Positions 12,001 through 24,000 of a stretch of DNA of 64,000 nucleotides are shown here, piece by piece. The notes beneath the pieces are model-generated. The model made no database searches and had not been told where the DNA came from. It worked only from the letters and a program-made list of their open reading frames with translations. The stretch is from Parelaphostrongylus tenuis (lineage: Eukaryota > Nematoda > Chromadorea > Rhabditida > Metastrongylidae), in contig JAHQIW010007374.1 in NCBI GenBank assembly GCA_019055375.1, forward strand, positions 124,001 to 188,000, read 5' to 3'. A program made the translations under genes and the position numbers. Each line of letters starts with the position of its first letter. Position 1 is the stretch's first letter.

Positions 12001-15000
12001 TGAAACTCCCTGTTTGGAATCATGCGCTTGCTAGAACAATACATGTGGGCTAAAAATCTGCTATCGATGTACACAGCTTTCGTGTAGTGGCACAATAATC
12101 TCAAGCCGCCATCACGTCTTTATCGATTGCAAAAAACCTATAATCAAATCAATCCGAAAGCACATCAGTTTATGTTTGCTCTCATTGGGGTTTCCAAACG
12201 AAGATATCGGAAGCTTTCATTAAGGACGGTCCTAAGTCGAAAAAATGTGATTTTCAACCTGATCTTTTGAGAAGGAAAAGAAGAAGATACGACTGTTTCT
12301 GTCCTTTGTTTTTCACTCCAAATCTGCACATCATTTACTTGATGCACAAGAGATATTTTGTAGATACGGACCATTAGTATTGATTGCGCTTCGGGAATTA
12401 GTGTTCTGAAGATACATTTATGTTCTAATACTTCATTAAAGCACGTCTTCAATGTCAATGATTTGTCGGGCATATACGAAGAAGAGATCGTAGATGGTCG
12501 AGAATGATACAAAATTACTCCACCACAAAAGCAAAGTAACGGCGGCGAAAACCATTAGAAATGCCACGGTTGGAACGGAAGTTGTGGGGTAGTTCAATGA
12601 GCATGAGATAACTCCCATACATATCATGAGAATATCACAGTTTTTGTGTGGGGATGTTCCCACTGAAGGGCTAAATAATATTCGTCTTTATTTTCACTTT
12701 GTTTTAAGCCTCTACTATAACCAACGAACGGTCAACCGAAAGCGCGTTTTGACGCAGCAAAGACAAGCTTGATGAATTGGAAGGAATCGAAGTTCTGTCG
12801 CATCCCGCCTGCAGTCCAGATGGCGCTCCATTCGAGTTTGACCTTTTCCGATCAATGCAGCGCTTTTTTGAGGGGTCGTCGATTTGAATCGTACTGTGAA
12901 GTTGAAGAAGCATGTCAAGAATTCTGTGATGCAAGGTCGAAGGAATGATGCTCCTACCAGATGCGAAACTTGTCGGACCGATGGAGAAAGTCGTAGAAAA
13001 TGGTGGCTCTTATTTTGAAGAACAGTTATTGCCGTTGTTTGGAATTCATGCGCAAATTATCAATTTTAATAAGTGCTATAATAAAGCAAGTATAATAAGG
13101 GCTTCAAATGACAATGAAAGGATCTATTGAAATTGAGCGTAGTCTAAAAGAAGCACTCGAAATAAAGGTATAATTATGATAAAAGTACCAGCCTAAGAGC
13201 AATCGAGTGCGCAACACTTTGTGTTGGGTGAAGGTTTCACTTGACACGGAGTGTAAAGCCTTCGTCTTCGTTGACTCTCTATAAGGAGTGTGAAGCTCCC
13301 GAGAGAACTAACTTCAAAAGACTGAAGGACGACGGGTTCTGCTCGACTGACGAGTCTGTAAGGACGAAACACGTGTATCGGGCTGTACAAGAGCCCTTAC
13401 CAGATCACATGACAAGTTGGCTCAAATAATAATGAAAAGATTCAATAAGTGCCCCTAAAACTTTCCCCCCAACCTAATATTGTACAAATGTTGAAACCTT
13501 GCAGTCCTAGTTTTTAGTAAACTCCACCTATCAAATCGCACTACCAGCGATCTAAGAGGCAGAATCGGAACATTTGAAAAGATGAGTCGACCTCACGCTC
13601 AGATGTAAACTGCGATCATAAGAACAAACTGTTTGTGAATTAGATAGTTTGTTAAATTATGCCAACCTTTGTTCACATTTCAATGTGATGTGAGTATCTC
13701 AGCACTTCTAACATTCAAATTGCTCCCTTGCATTCATCCTCCACAAACTTCTTCATAATTTTCGTGCATTGTTTTGGCTTATTCAATGGAAACTTCGCCT
13801 TCTTCTCCAATGTCACGGAATGTTGTTTGAGTCGAATCTTCCTGCAATCTTGGAGACAGCGCAGTTAATGCGTTGTACACGTGGATTGCAGCAGAGCGTT
13901 GTGCCGAGGTGGTGGAAACAACATTTTGCTTCTTGTAGGACTGCACCATTAACCACTTTGCTATCTTCCATCCAAAAAACGATAAACCAAGGATCTAACT
14001 TATATTTTTAACGGACGCTGTATTTCACAGTGTTCCAAATTTCTACACACATGTTCGGGTACGTTGTGCTTAATATGACCAATGTCGTCTCAAAAAAAAG
14101 GAAAATTTGATGAGCTGTGATCTATGAACCTACTATCAAAAGAGCTGTTTATGAAAAAGCTCGTATAGGTTCATTTTTAGCACATCTTAAGCTTCTTCAG
14201 CGTCAGAGCGTTCATCTGGTCTTAGTCATCTCCCTGTATGATTGTGGTTTTCAGGATGCGGCTCAACGATCTACTTCAGCGTGATCCATTCGGGGAAAAG
14301 CTCATCACTATCACCGGTCATAACCTCAACAAAACACAAATCGATAAATTTCTTATCAGAATGAGCAAATACACTGCAGCAGGTGTAAACGACTTAATGC
14401 TAATTTCAACTCAGAACGACTTTCGTGTTCATACTATTCTTCCCTTGCTAAAACTGTTCATAATAAAGATCATTTACGCCTTTTCGATTAGCAAAATTTT
14501 TTTTCTGAGAACACTGCTCATTCCCATATCTCATGAGCTGTAAACAAAGTCGGAATCAAAAACAGCCGGATAGTAAGAGCTATTTGCCACATTTTCAAGC
14601 GTGTTTATTGACATTCTTTGGAACAAATTTGAAAATTACGATCTGAGCTGACGATTTTGATTTAGTTTCAGTGGAGACTGGTATTCCAGAATGTGCTTCT
14701 AAAACTAGAACAGAATTAATATTTACACCTGGGATCACAGACGAACATTATGAAATAGTAGTACTGTTTTTAGATTATGATGAAGTCACCACACGACCAC
14801 CGATGACGACGCCATGGATAACGAAGAAGGTAAGCGCTTCGGGACGGCTTGCAGCTGCAACTTGTCCATTATGGCACTACACTCAGTAGAGCTTCTAGTT
14901 CTCGATTTCTTACTGTATTGCTTCTTTCTACTTTGTGTTTGCGATGGGCTCTATACTAATTCGTTTCTTTTTCACGCCTTGTTTTACTGCATAGTTGTGA

Positions 15001-18000
15001 TGATTTAGATCAGAAATGAAAGGAAATTGCACTTGTAAACTTGAGATGAAATCTCTTTCTTGAATCTCCATTTTATTCTGGCCTCCAATTTCTATTGGCT
15101 GATGGTATGAGACTGGATTAAGATAAAAGTAAAATCATGAGTGCTTCCAGAGACCGCAAGAAGTCGACACCGGCGAGTACAGAATGAACCGAACGAAGAG
15201 ACAAGTGGACGATGACGATGAAATGCCGTCAGCTTTTACTGTCAGTTGATGGTTCGATGTTTGTTATCGATATGATCACCTGTCCCTTGTTCTTTGTTAT
15301 TTTGCCAGATTACCTGTTCATAGGTAATGAGATATTCGTTTGATTTCTTAATTCCTATCTGTTTTCTCCGTAGCAGGGTACGACATGAAACACAGGAATG
15401 CGAGATACTAGCAAAAGTTTGATCGTGTGTCCACATCGTTGTGGTTGATAAGAAAGCTATTTGATCTTGTCTGCAGCTGTCTCACTACCCTCAATTTACG
15501 TAAGGGTTTGCTGGCGCGGATATCCCAGAAGTAGGCGAATTGGCTCCATCAGCATTCAACGACTTTTACAACGGAAGCGAAATTCCTTGAGCATCCCCGA
15601 TGTTATATGAATAGAATACGGGAATGCTGGAAATTAAACAACATGTGATGTCGTGTTTCTGTTCATAGAATATTAGAAGTAGTCGAGATTCCAGAAATGA
15701 GTGCCAAATACATACCTTTATTTAGCTTAAATGTGATAAAGAAGCTCAAGTGCAATAGTGCAGATGAGTAATTCGACTTAATCAGAATTCTTTTTATTTG
15801 ATCGCCTTTTGCCGGACAGAGTGAGACTGGGTCGCATCCCAGCTGACGCAAACGCTTTTGTACACCACTCCACATCATTGGGTATATTGCAACATCATAA
15901 AACCGCAAGAGCCACTAAATAAAAAGAACTCTGATCGATTATTGATACCGAATATCTGGCAACGCAAGTGGGTTCAGTGTCGATAGCGGTTGCCCACGTC
16001 AGACCATTGATGGTTGGCTGTAGACAGATAACGCGTTGTAGCGTAAAAAGAGTAGTGGCAAAACTGGCGCCGGTAGTGCAGTGGTTCGGCGCGCACCGGA
16101 GAGAGTGAGATCTGGGTTTGAGTTCTAGCTACGCAAACGCTCTTGCACACCAGTCTACATTATTGGGTTATATTTGGACTTAGTTTACTTGTAGAGCAAT
16201 GCACACTGTTAAAAACGGTAACAAACTCAGATTTTCGATTTCTGAACAGCTAAATAAATTCATGCATGTCTAAAGAATCTTTAAAAAGCTAAAAGTCTGA
16301 AAGGGATTGAAAATGCTAGTTTAAGGTATATGAAACGCATGTCGAGCTGAATCAGTTCACCTCGCCGTATGACGCTCTTTGGATCGTACTCGTGCAGGTG
16401 TCGGCTGTTTTCCTCTGCTACCAGAGCAGTTTGTTTGCGTGCAAGGTGAGCTTATGGTTGAGTGCTTAGTTTTAACTGCAATGTCTGAGCAGAATAACGC
16501 ATTAATGCCTCTCGTAAAGGGGAAAATCATTATTTGATTTTTTTAGCGTGTCATGCTGAATAAAAGAACTTTGGGATTCCATTGATTAGTGGAACGATAT
16601 GGCAGCAGTTTCTTATGGTATGTTAAACTGCTGAACCATAAGTCACTGACACGAAAACAACCCACGTTAGACGGTTATGAAAATAGATGGTGCACGATTC
16701 TACAGCACACAAAAGCCTCTCAGAAGCTGTGATACTCTGTGTTCATTGGAGAGTACCCAGTTGAAAAAGGCTAGTTAACCAACCATACTAAGATAGGAAG
16801 CGGCCTTTTGTCGCCTGTTTGGCTTCTATTAGACAAATTTATGAAGAAGCTCCTGAGGGAGCACATTGCGGAGGATGTGATGCCTAGCTAGAGGCTATCT
16901 CTACTCGAGAACGGATAGGCACCATTGCCTTTACAAATCGACATTGACGAGTGGCCACGAATACACTTTAGGAGAGCCCATGGTTGTTTCCTTTACGAGA
17001 ATACTCGATTCCAACTGACCATGGTTGATCTTGATCATCATGGCATCTAAAAATCATCATCTAATTTCGCTGATCTCCTATCTTCAAAATTTACTCCTGA
17101 AATCCTCACCATGATCTTAAAGTCTTTTCGCGAACCACATTTTTGAAGAAATGAGGTCTCTTTGTAAGCTCACTTGATCATTAAATTGACAGGACACAAT
17201 TTTCGTTAAATATTAACTGGCATTGATTTTTAACACGTTGGGAACCACTTGATTTTGTGCGCGGCGGCGCGGCGAGCGAAGTTTCTTCACTTTGCTAAAA
17301 GTCGGGGAAATGAAGGCCATCAAGTGAAGCTTTCTCCTCTGGTACCTTTGAGGCTGTTCGCATACACAAACGCATTGCTCTCAATGGATAACTATAGTGC
17401 GATGAGGAAACCTAGAAGAACTATTGGCTAAGTCATTCGTTGGGCAACGGAAATGTAAAAGACACAGGTTAATGAAGAAAATTCAATAAAGATGGACGAA
17501 AATAAAAATGGATAATGTAGTGGAAACAGACTGTATCAAAGCATGAAGTTATTTTATTGCGAATGTATTTAGTTCATGACATTTTTAACAAGTGAAAAAA
17601 CAGGATCTGTAAAGTTTTCACACACAAAAACTAAGGACGTGAGAAATTAAAAACAACAGTTCGAATGTTGGTTGTGATGAAATCATCCATACAATGATGT
17701 GAGTACTAAAACAAGGATTTTCAGGTGATGATGCAACGTCTAGGCTTCGCATTACCAATGGCACTGGCCGTTCCGACCACCGTATTAGTGCTTTCCACTA
17801 CTTGTACATTCAGAGCGGAAGACTCCTGCCACTTGACCAACACCCTCACCAAGGTCTGAGTTTGGGCTTTGCCTTGGAAATAATCGGTCTTCTAATTACT
17901 TTATTTCGCAAGAATATGCTTCTTACGCATTATGGGAGAAGTTCTGAGATCTCATTATAAGATGAATTTGAGACATCTCATTATAAAATGAATTTAAGAC

Positions 18001-21000
18001 TATTGAGCCTAATAGCTACATATTTAATAGCGATAAATGGCAGTATAACATATCATTATTATCTACGAAGTTATAAAAAGTGGCGATAGACATGTCGTTC
18101 TGGCAATGGAAAAGGTATCTTAGTCACTTTACTTGACTGCCGAATGGCGATTTGTCGAAACTCTCCCTTTTCAAACTCAGGAACTCTTCTGGAAGTGTTT
18201 TACGTCGTATTCTTCATTACCTGTCTTAATCTCTTCGCCGCAAACATGGATTTGGGTGAGCTGGTTCATCAGTCAGTGCTGGATCACCGTGCATTTGTGG
18301 ACTCCTAAACATGAAAGGCTGGCGAAAAGTGAGAAGTGAGGTTTCAACTACTTTTTACTGCCACCTGAATAAAGAGTGGATAGAATCACTCGCACAAGTT
18401 ATCTACAAGCAACTGCCATAAACACGCAAGCTATATTATATTGGTGTGATTTAGGCTATTTATACTTCCTTACTTTGTTGGTGCTTTTGTCGACCAATCG
18501 CTGTCGTTCAATCGACGACGAGACGACAAAGCTAAAATTAGACCAGAGGTTTGAGAGCTTAAACTTTGTTTATCCAAGTATTTTGTAAACTGACTATTAT
18601 TGGAATAATGGACTTGGAAAATATAAAAATGATGAATATCGTGACACTAATAGTTAGCTCTGCTGTTCCGATATTCCTGCACTTTCTTCACAACCACTTG
18701 TGTACGTAATTATAGGACTTAGAGTTCGATCAGGAAATTACCTCACTGTCATACGAGACAATGTTTGGAACAGGACGTCATGGACTAAAACCACCTCCGT
18801 CGCTAAGCAGTTTGAGCAGCAGCAAGCTGGAAAGCGGCTTGATCAGGTGCATAATCCGACAGAGAGCAGCTTGAGACAAAGCTCACACGGCTGATAACTA
18901 AGTGTGTCTTTGCAGAGACTCGGCAAGCAGTACGGACGCGATCACGAAGATCTACGCATGCGCGACAATGTGGCACGAGACAACGCACGAAATGACGTGC
19001 ATGTTGAAGAGCATTTTTCGTATGGATGAAGATCAGTGCGCTCGTCGCAATGCTCAAAAATATCTCAAGGTATTCGTTCGCACCGTATAAGTTCCATTCA
19101 ATAGATTCTGAAAGCATAGCGCTCTAGAAATCCTCTAAAATGAACACTGATTCCAAAAGATTGCTATATAGGACAAAATAAATTGGTTTTGCCAAATAAG
19201 TGCACTTTCGCAAATTTCTCCTTTTTCAATTTTTTCCCTTGTTTTTTCCGTCCTCAGGGCAAAAATCAGTATCTTATAATCTTTCAAAAATTTGAGCAGA
19301 GTTGATTTCTATAAGATTAATAGTATGTCCTCAACGGGATTATGAGAAGTTCATATTTATGAAGAAACCTGGAACGTCTGGAACGATGCCGCTTTATTCT
19401 ACGCAGTTAGCTTGAAAGTGAAGAAAATTGCTACTTCATCGTGCAAAGAGAGTAATTAACCACCATTCCTTCTTGTTTCTAATTCTTTCCAAGTCCTCAA
19501 GGATCGAACTCTATCCTCCGTCAATAGCATTTTTTTTATGATTAAGCTAACCCCATGTCGCTGAAACTTCATTTGGCCAAGGTTTAGGTGTCTCCGTCTT
19601 TTCCAAAGCCGGTGATGAGAGTCGATTTTTACAGTAATTTATTTTGCTGTGAGTCTTCGTTGTCTTTGGGTCAAATTTTTTTAGTGGAGCAAAGCTCGGA
19701 TGTAGTACACTCATTCGGCTATCCCTTTTATACAGGATGGTCTACGTTAAATGGCTATTGACTGTGGGAAATCAATTCAGATCACTGGCCTCCATCATAA
19801 CAAAGACGGTGAAGCCTTGCCAATTAAAGTTTTATGGTTTTTTCGGTTATCCGAGAATACATGTATATTTGACCTCATTCAGTGGGCAAGAGATTTTCAG
19901 AGAAGTGCTAGTAAGAAATAGAAATCTTAAATCTCTGGCTACAGCGCTATCTATCCGGTTTTCGAAAAAAACCATTTTGCAATTCTGTACCATACAAAAT
20001 AAAGTTGTATTTCACAGCCGCCGTGCGCTTTCATTTTTATTACGAGTGCAATTTCTTGAAAGCACGAAAAGCATATGAACGTGTAGAGAAAATCTCATAG
20101 TATCTGAGTCATTTGTTTCATCTGTAGTTTCTTTCAAAGCAGAGAAGAGGTTACCAATTGAATAACAAGTTACACCTTACATATCTAACGCGGCAGATTA
20201 TCGATCGATCGCCCTGTCCGTCGGTTAGCCAGTAAGCAAGCCGCCAGATACGTGAAACTCGATCTTTTTTCCCTAATACATTGCAATGGAGTGGTCTTTT
20301 CAAAATGTAAGCACAACGTTGGAATCATGAAATTTATGCTATTGAATGATTCCCAATAGTCTAAAGAAAGAACTCCGCCCGGCGAACTATAAAGCACAAA
20401 TATTTTCTTCCTCCTACAGCGCTATCAAAGCAGCATTTCCAAAAAAACAAACACATTTTTGAGTTTTTCGAGACCAGTGTTGTCGAAAGAGTACTAAAAC
20501 TCTTAGGAAGGAGTTTTGTCCAGTGAAATATAAGCGCGATAAAAAGAGAATCGCGTAGTGCATGTGAAACATAATTTCATTCTAGATGCTGCAGCTCTAA
20601 AAGAAAGACTTTTTCAAAAGATGCCCAGATAGTGCGCTAGCCAAAGAGAAAGATGTCGAATGATTACTGACATTCCTGTGAAAATTTGTTGCCCGGAGAA
20701 TGAGGTCAAATATTTGTCTCGAATAACCAAAAAGATCCGCTTTTAATTAACGTTAAGGTATTAGCTCAATCATCGAGGGAAATGTTTCTAAATGTTAATG
20801 TCGGGGTAAGAGACAAGCCGGATTCTAAAATATTACGCTCTGCCTTCTAAGTGGAATTAACAACTTTGCGATTTTGTGTGTGATAGGTTCATCATCCGCG
20901 TCTTACATTGTACTGTTTCATCGACAAATTAGAGGATTTTATCCAAACAAGATTGTCTTTTCCATCGAATCATCATTTATTTGGAATTTTGTTTAACGCT

Positions 21001-24000
21001 ACTCGAACGTTTACAATCATCAAGCGTCGAAAGATCGTTTCACTACATAGGTGATTGATCCGGATTACTACGAGTTTGAAGCACATATCTTCCTTGACGA
21101 TGCATTTGATGTTGACGAGTCCGGTGACGCAAAGATTAACAAATTCGTACTTCAGCTCATCGGTGTGGTCGATCAAGCAGCCAGGTTTGTGCCAAAACTG
21201 TTTGATGTTGAACTTGGTCCCAGATTCTGTAGTTCCTAGGAAAGGTTACCAGATATAACCACATGATTGCTGAGATATAAGCAGAACTTAGAGCCTGATG
21301 TAGCTTCAAACCCGAAATTACCTCTTCCGCCTAGGCTTTACCTGCTACACCTACAAAAACGTTTCCCTTCATTTGCCTCATGCCGTGTTCCAAACTCAGC
21401 GGTGCTGTCAGCACGACGAATAGACAGGGACAAGAGTCAAAATTGCGACTGCAATCGCAGCTTCAGCTCAGTAGGGTTAAACTCCGTTATGTGTTCTTCA
21501 TATCTTGCCAGTTGACAGCTGGTTGTTGATAGCACCGCTGCGGTTAAGATGTGGGTGAGAAAAATTCGAAAGACTTTAAAGATGTCGTGGATAATACATG
21601 AACCCTGAGAAGAATAATCGAGGATTCAAAGCCATTCCATTTTCTGAGTTTTGCTGGTATCTCAGCATTTTTGTACATGCAGTTTACCTTATACTGTGCT
21701 ATAGAAACGAAGAAAGTGCAAATAAAAATTCAGAGTGCTTTTAAAAACTTATGACGCAAATTTCACTGTATAAGAAAATGCCTTCTGTGAATGATGTTTT
21801 TATTAATCATATACTGAGCCCTATACAATAATACTCATTTTCAAAATGATAAAACATGTTTCAGTGCAGTCCATCAAACACAGATGAGACTGAGACCACC
21901 GAAAAAACTGAGCACTCCATATGGCGGTAGACTGCAATACATACTGCCGGGAAAGAACAAATTAACTATTCATCTCAAGAATAAGAATAAGATTCGACAT
22001 AGAAAACGCTGGAGCCAGGTAGGTTAGTTTTTCCAGGGATGGTTTAATGTAGTGTTACAGGACAATTTCAGGTGATGTACCTTTACTACCTGCTGGGTTA
22101 CAGATTAATGATGAAGGTCGACGAGCAGTCCAGAAAGGTTAGTTTTGCAGATCTTCTGCTCAGCTTTTCTCCGAAGCTACATACTCAACCAACAAGCACT
22201 ATGTATAAAATTTATACTTCTTTCTGACACACGGAATAAATCGCACAATAACTTGCAATTCCATCGTGAGCGGCGCGAGTTGTGGAGTATCTAACTTCGA
22301 TGCGTTTAACACTTTCACAGAGAAAACAAGACAGACTGTTGTCATATTGCAAATAAAACTTCAGATGGTATTTATTTGAACAGAATAACTGGTCATGAAT
22401 ATGGTACAAATACTCATCACGACTTCACACACATACACACACACACACACGCCACATCACACACACAGACAAACACACATACACACACACATACACACAT
22501 ACATACATATGCACACACTACATCCATCCAGCGACGCACACACACACACATATATATGCACATACACACATACACACATACACACACACACGTACAGACA
22601 CGCACACGCACGCACACACACTCAGACGCACACACAGCGGCTTATCGGAAACACCAATCCATTGGCTTATTTACAGCAAGCAATTTTTTTTAGGAGGTGA
22701 TTTCCGAAAACACGTTCATTTTGACACTTGATGGTGACGTTGACTTTACACCACACTGTGTACATCTCCTTGTCGATTTGATGAAGAAGAATCGTCGACT
22801 CGGTGCTGCTTGCGGTCGAATTCACCCAAGGGGATCCGGCATTATGGTACAGTATTCGTATCATTAATCTGGAAACTCATTGAATCAGATGTGCTATGAA
22901 AACATACTTCAATTGTGCTATGAGGCGTTGTAGAGAAGTTTTGTGAATTTTTCTTACGTTTCTTAACCAGTGTATCGAAAAGTGTCGCGAAAATTTAGCC
23001 CCTAATTAGAGCGTTTGACGCTGCCAATTGCCATTGGGGTTCGACTTTACTCGACACAAACAGTTTCGACTCTTGCCGCACAGCTATTCAAGCGCCGACA
23101 AAGTATTGGATTCCAAGTAGGAAACGAACATGCCAATTTGTTACAGATATGGTACCAGAAATTTGAATACGCAGTTGGTCACTGGCTTCAAAAGGCTACC
23201 GAACACATGATTGGCTGCGTGATGTGCTCGCCCGGTTGCTTTTCGTTATTCAGAAGTTATGCTCTAATGGATGATAACGTGACCAGAAAGTGAGTGCGCT
23301 AGCGAATCGTCTCACCTTCCGTGATCAGTTAAATCAATTTCAGATATGCATGCAAATCCGAGGAGGCAATAGATTATATTCAATACGATCAAGGCGAGGA
23401 CAGATGGTTGTGTACACTTCTTCTTCAGAGAGGCTACAGGTACAATAATAATGTCACAAATGCAGCTGGGATACTAATTCTATTCTTTACAGCGTTATAA
23501 AATAGCAAAATCAATATATGACATTCATCTCTAAAATCCAAATTCATTGAATTATCAGATTTGAAATTATTCTGTGTATTTGATTTCGATATGCAAGCTA
23601 AGCTATGGCACTTTACGTGAAATTGCGAGATTAGCCCGTTCGGGACGGCATATATCCCCCAAAGTACACGATTATCTGGAGACTTCTTTCGCTAGCAAAG
23701 CCATTACCCTAAACTAAAATAATTATAGAGCATAAATCTCGACGACTTCATAATTGCACATGTTTTATGAAAGGGCCTCACTGCGCTGCAGCAGCGGAAA
23801 TATGATTATTTTTCACCCACCTGGAGCGCATTGTTCTCGGTTGGGACCTGTATAAGTCTGTTTAATAAAAGTTCAGAAAGTGTTTGATAGCATAAATCCT
23901 GATAACTCTGTAATCAACTTTGATTTTCAAAAAAGCTTCCCTATAGAGCCGTTAGAGTGAAAAGAAGATTACGTTTCACCTTTGAATTTTTCTTTGTTTT

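Larger units (their letters stand above)
11315..13474 (+). mobile_element. Mariner-family (Tc1/mariner) remnant, composite and interrupted
   Basis: Terminal inverted repeats are visible: 'ggttggaaagaaagtcct' at the left and the complement-like 'aaactttccccccaacc' at the right, flanked by TA-like sites. Two partial transposase regions lie inside. One, near 11395-11760, begins [14 protein letters not shown]. The other, near 12690-13040, still shows the mariner signature [19 protein letters not shown] and ends [17 protein letters not shown]. Both repeat the segment 'ttttcactttgttttaagcc', so two copies are joined or one was duplicated. Stops and frameshifts throughout make it inactive. It lies in chitin synthase intron 10. 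Confidence 0.75.

Noticed and set aside
18595..18714. Hydrophobic frame ([14 protein letters not shown]) as a chitin synthase exon
   Set aside because: No acceptor gives the needed phase 0. The exon at 18716-18846 does, and it matches the expected serine-rich linker.
22422..22634. CRISPR-like or other regular array
   Set aside because: The regularity is simple dinucleotide repetition. There are no spacers and no prokaryotic context.
22376..22700. Open frames of 72-105 codons rich in His/Thr or Cys/Val
   Set aside because: They are products of the CA microsatellite, not genes.
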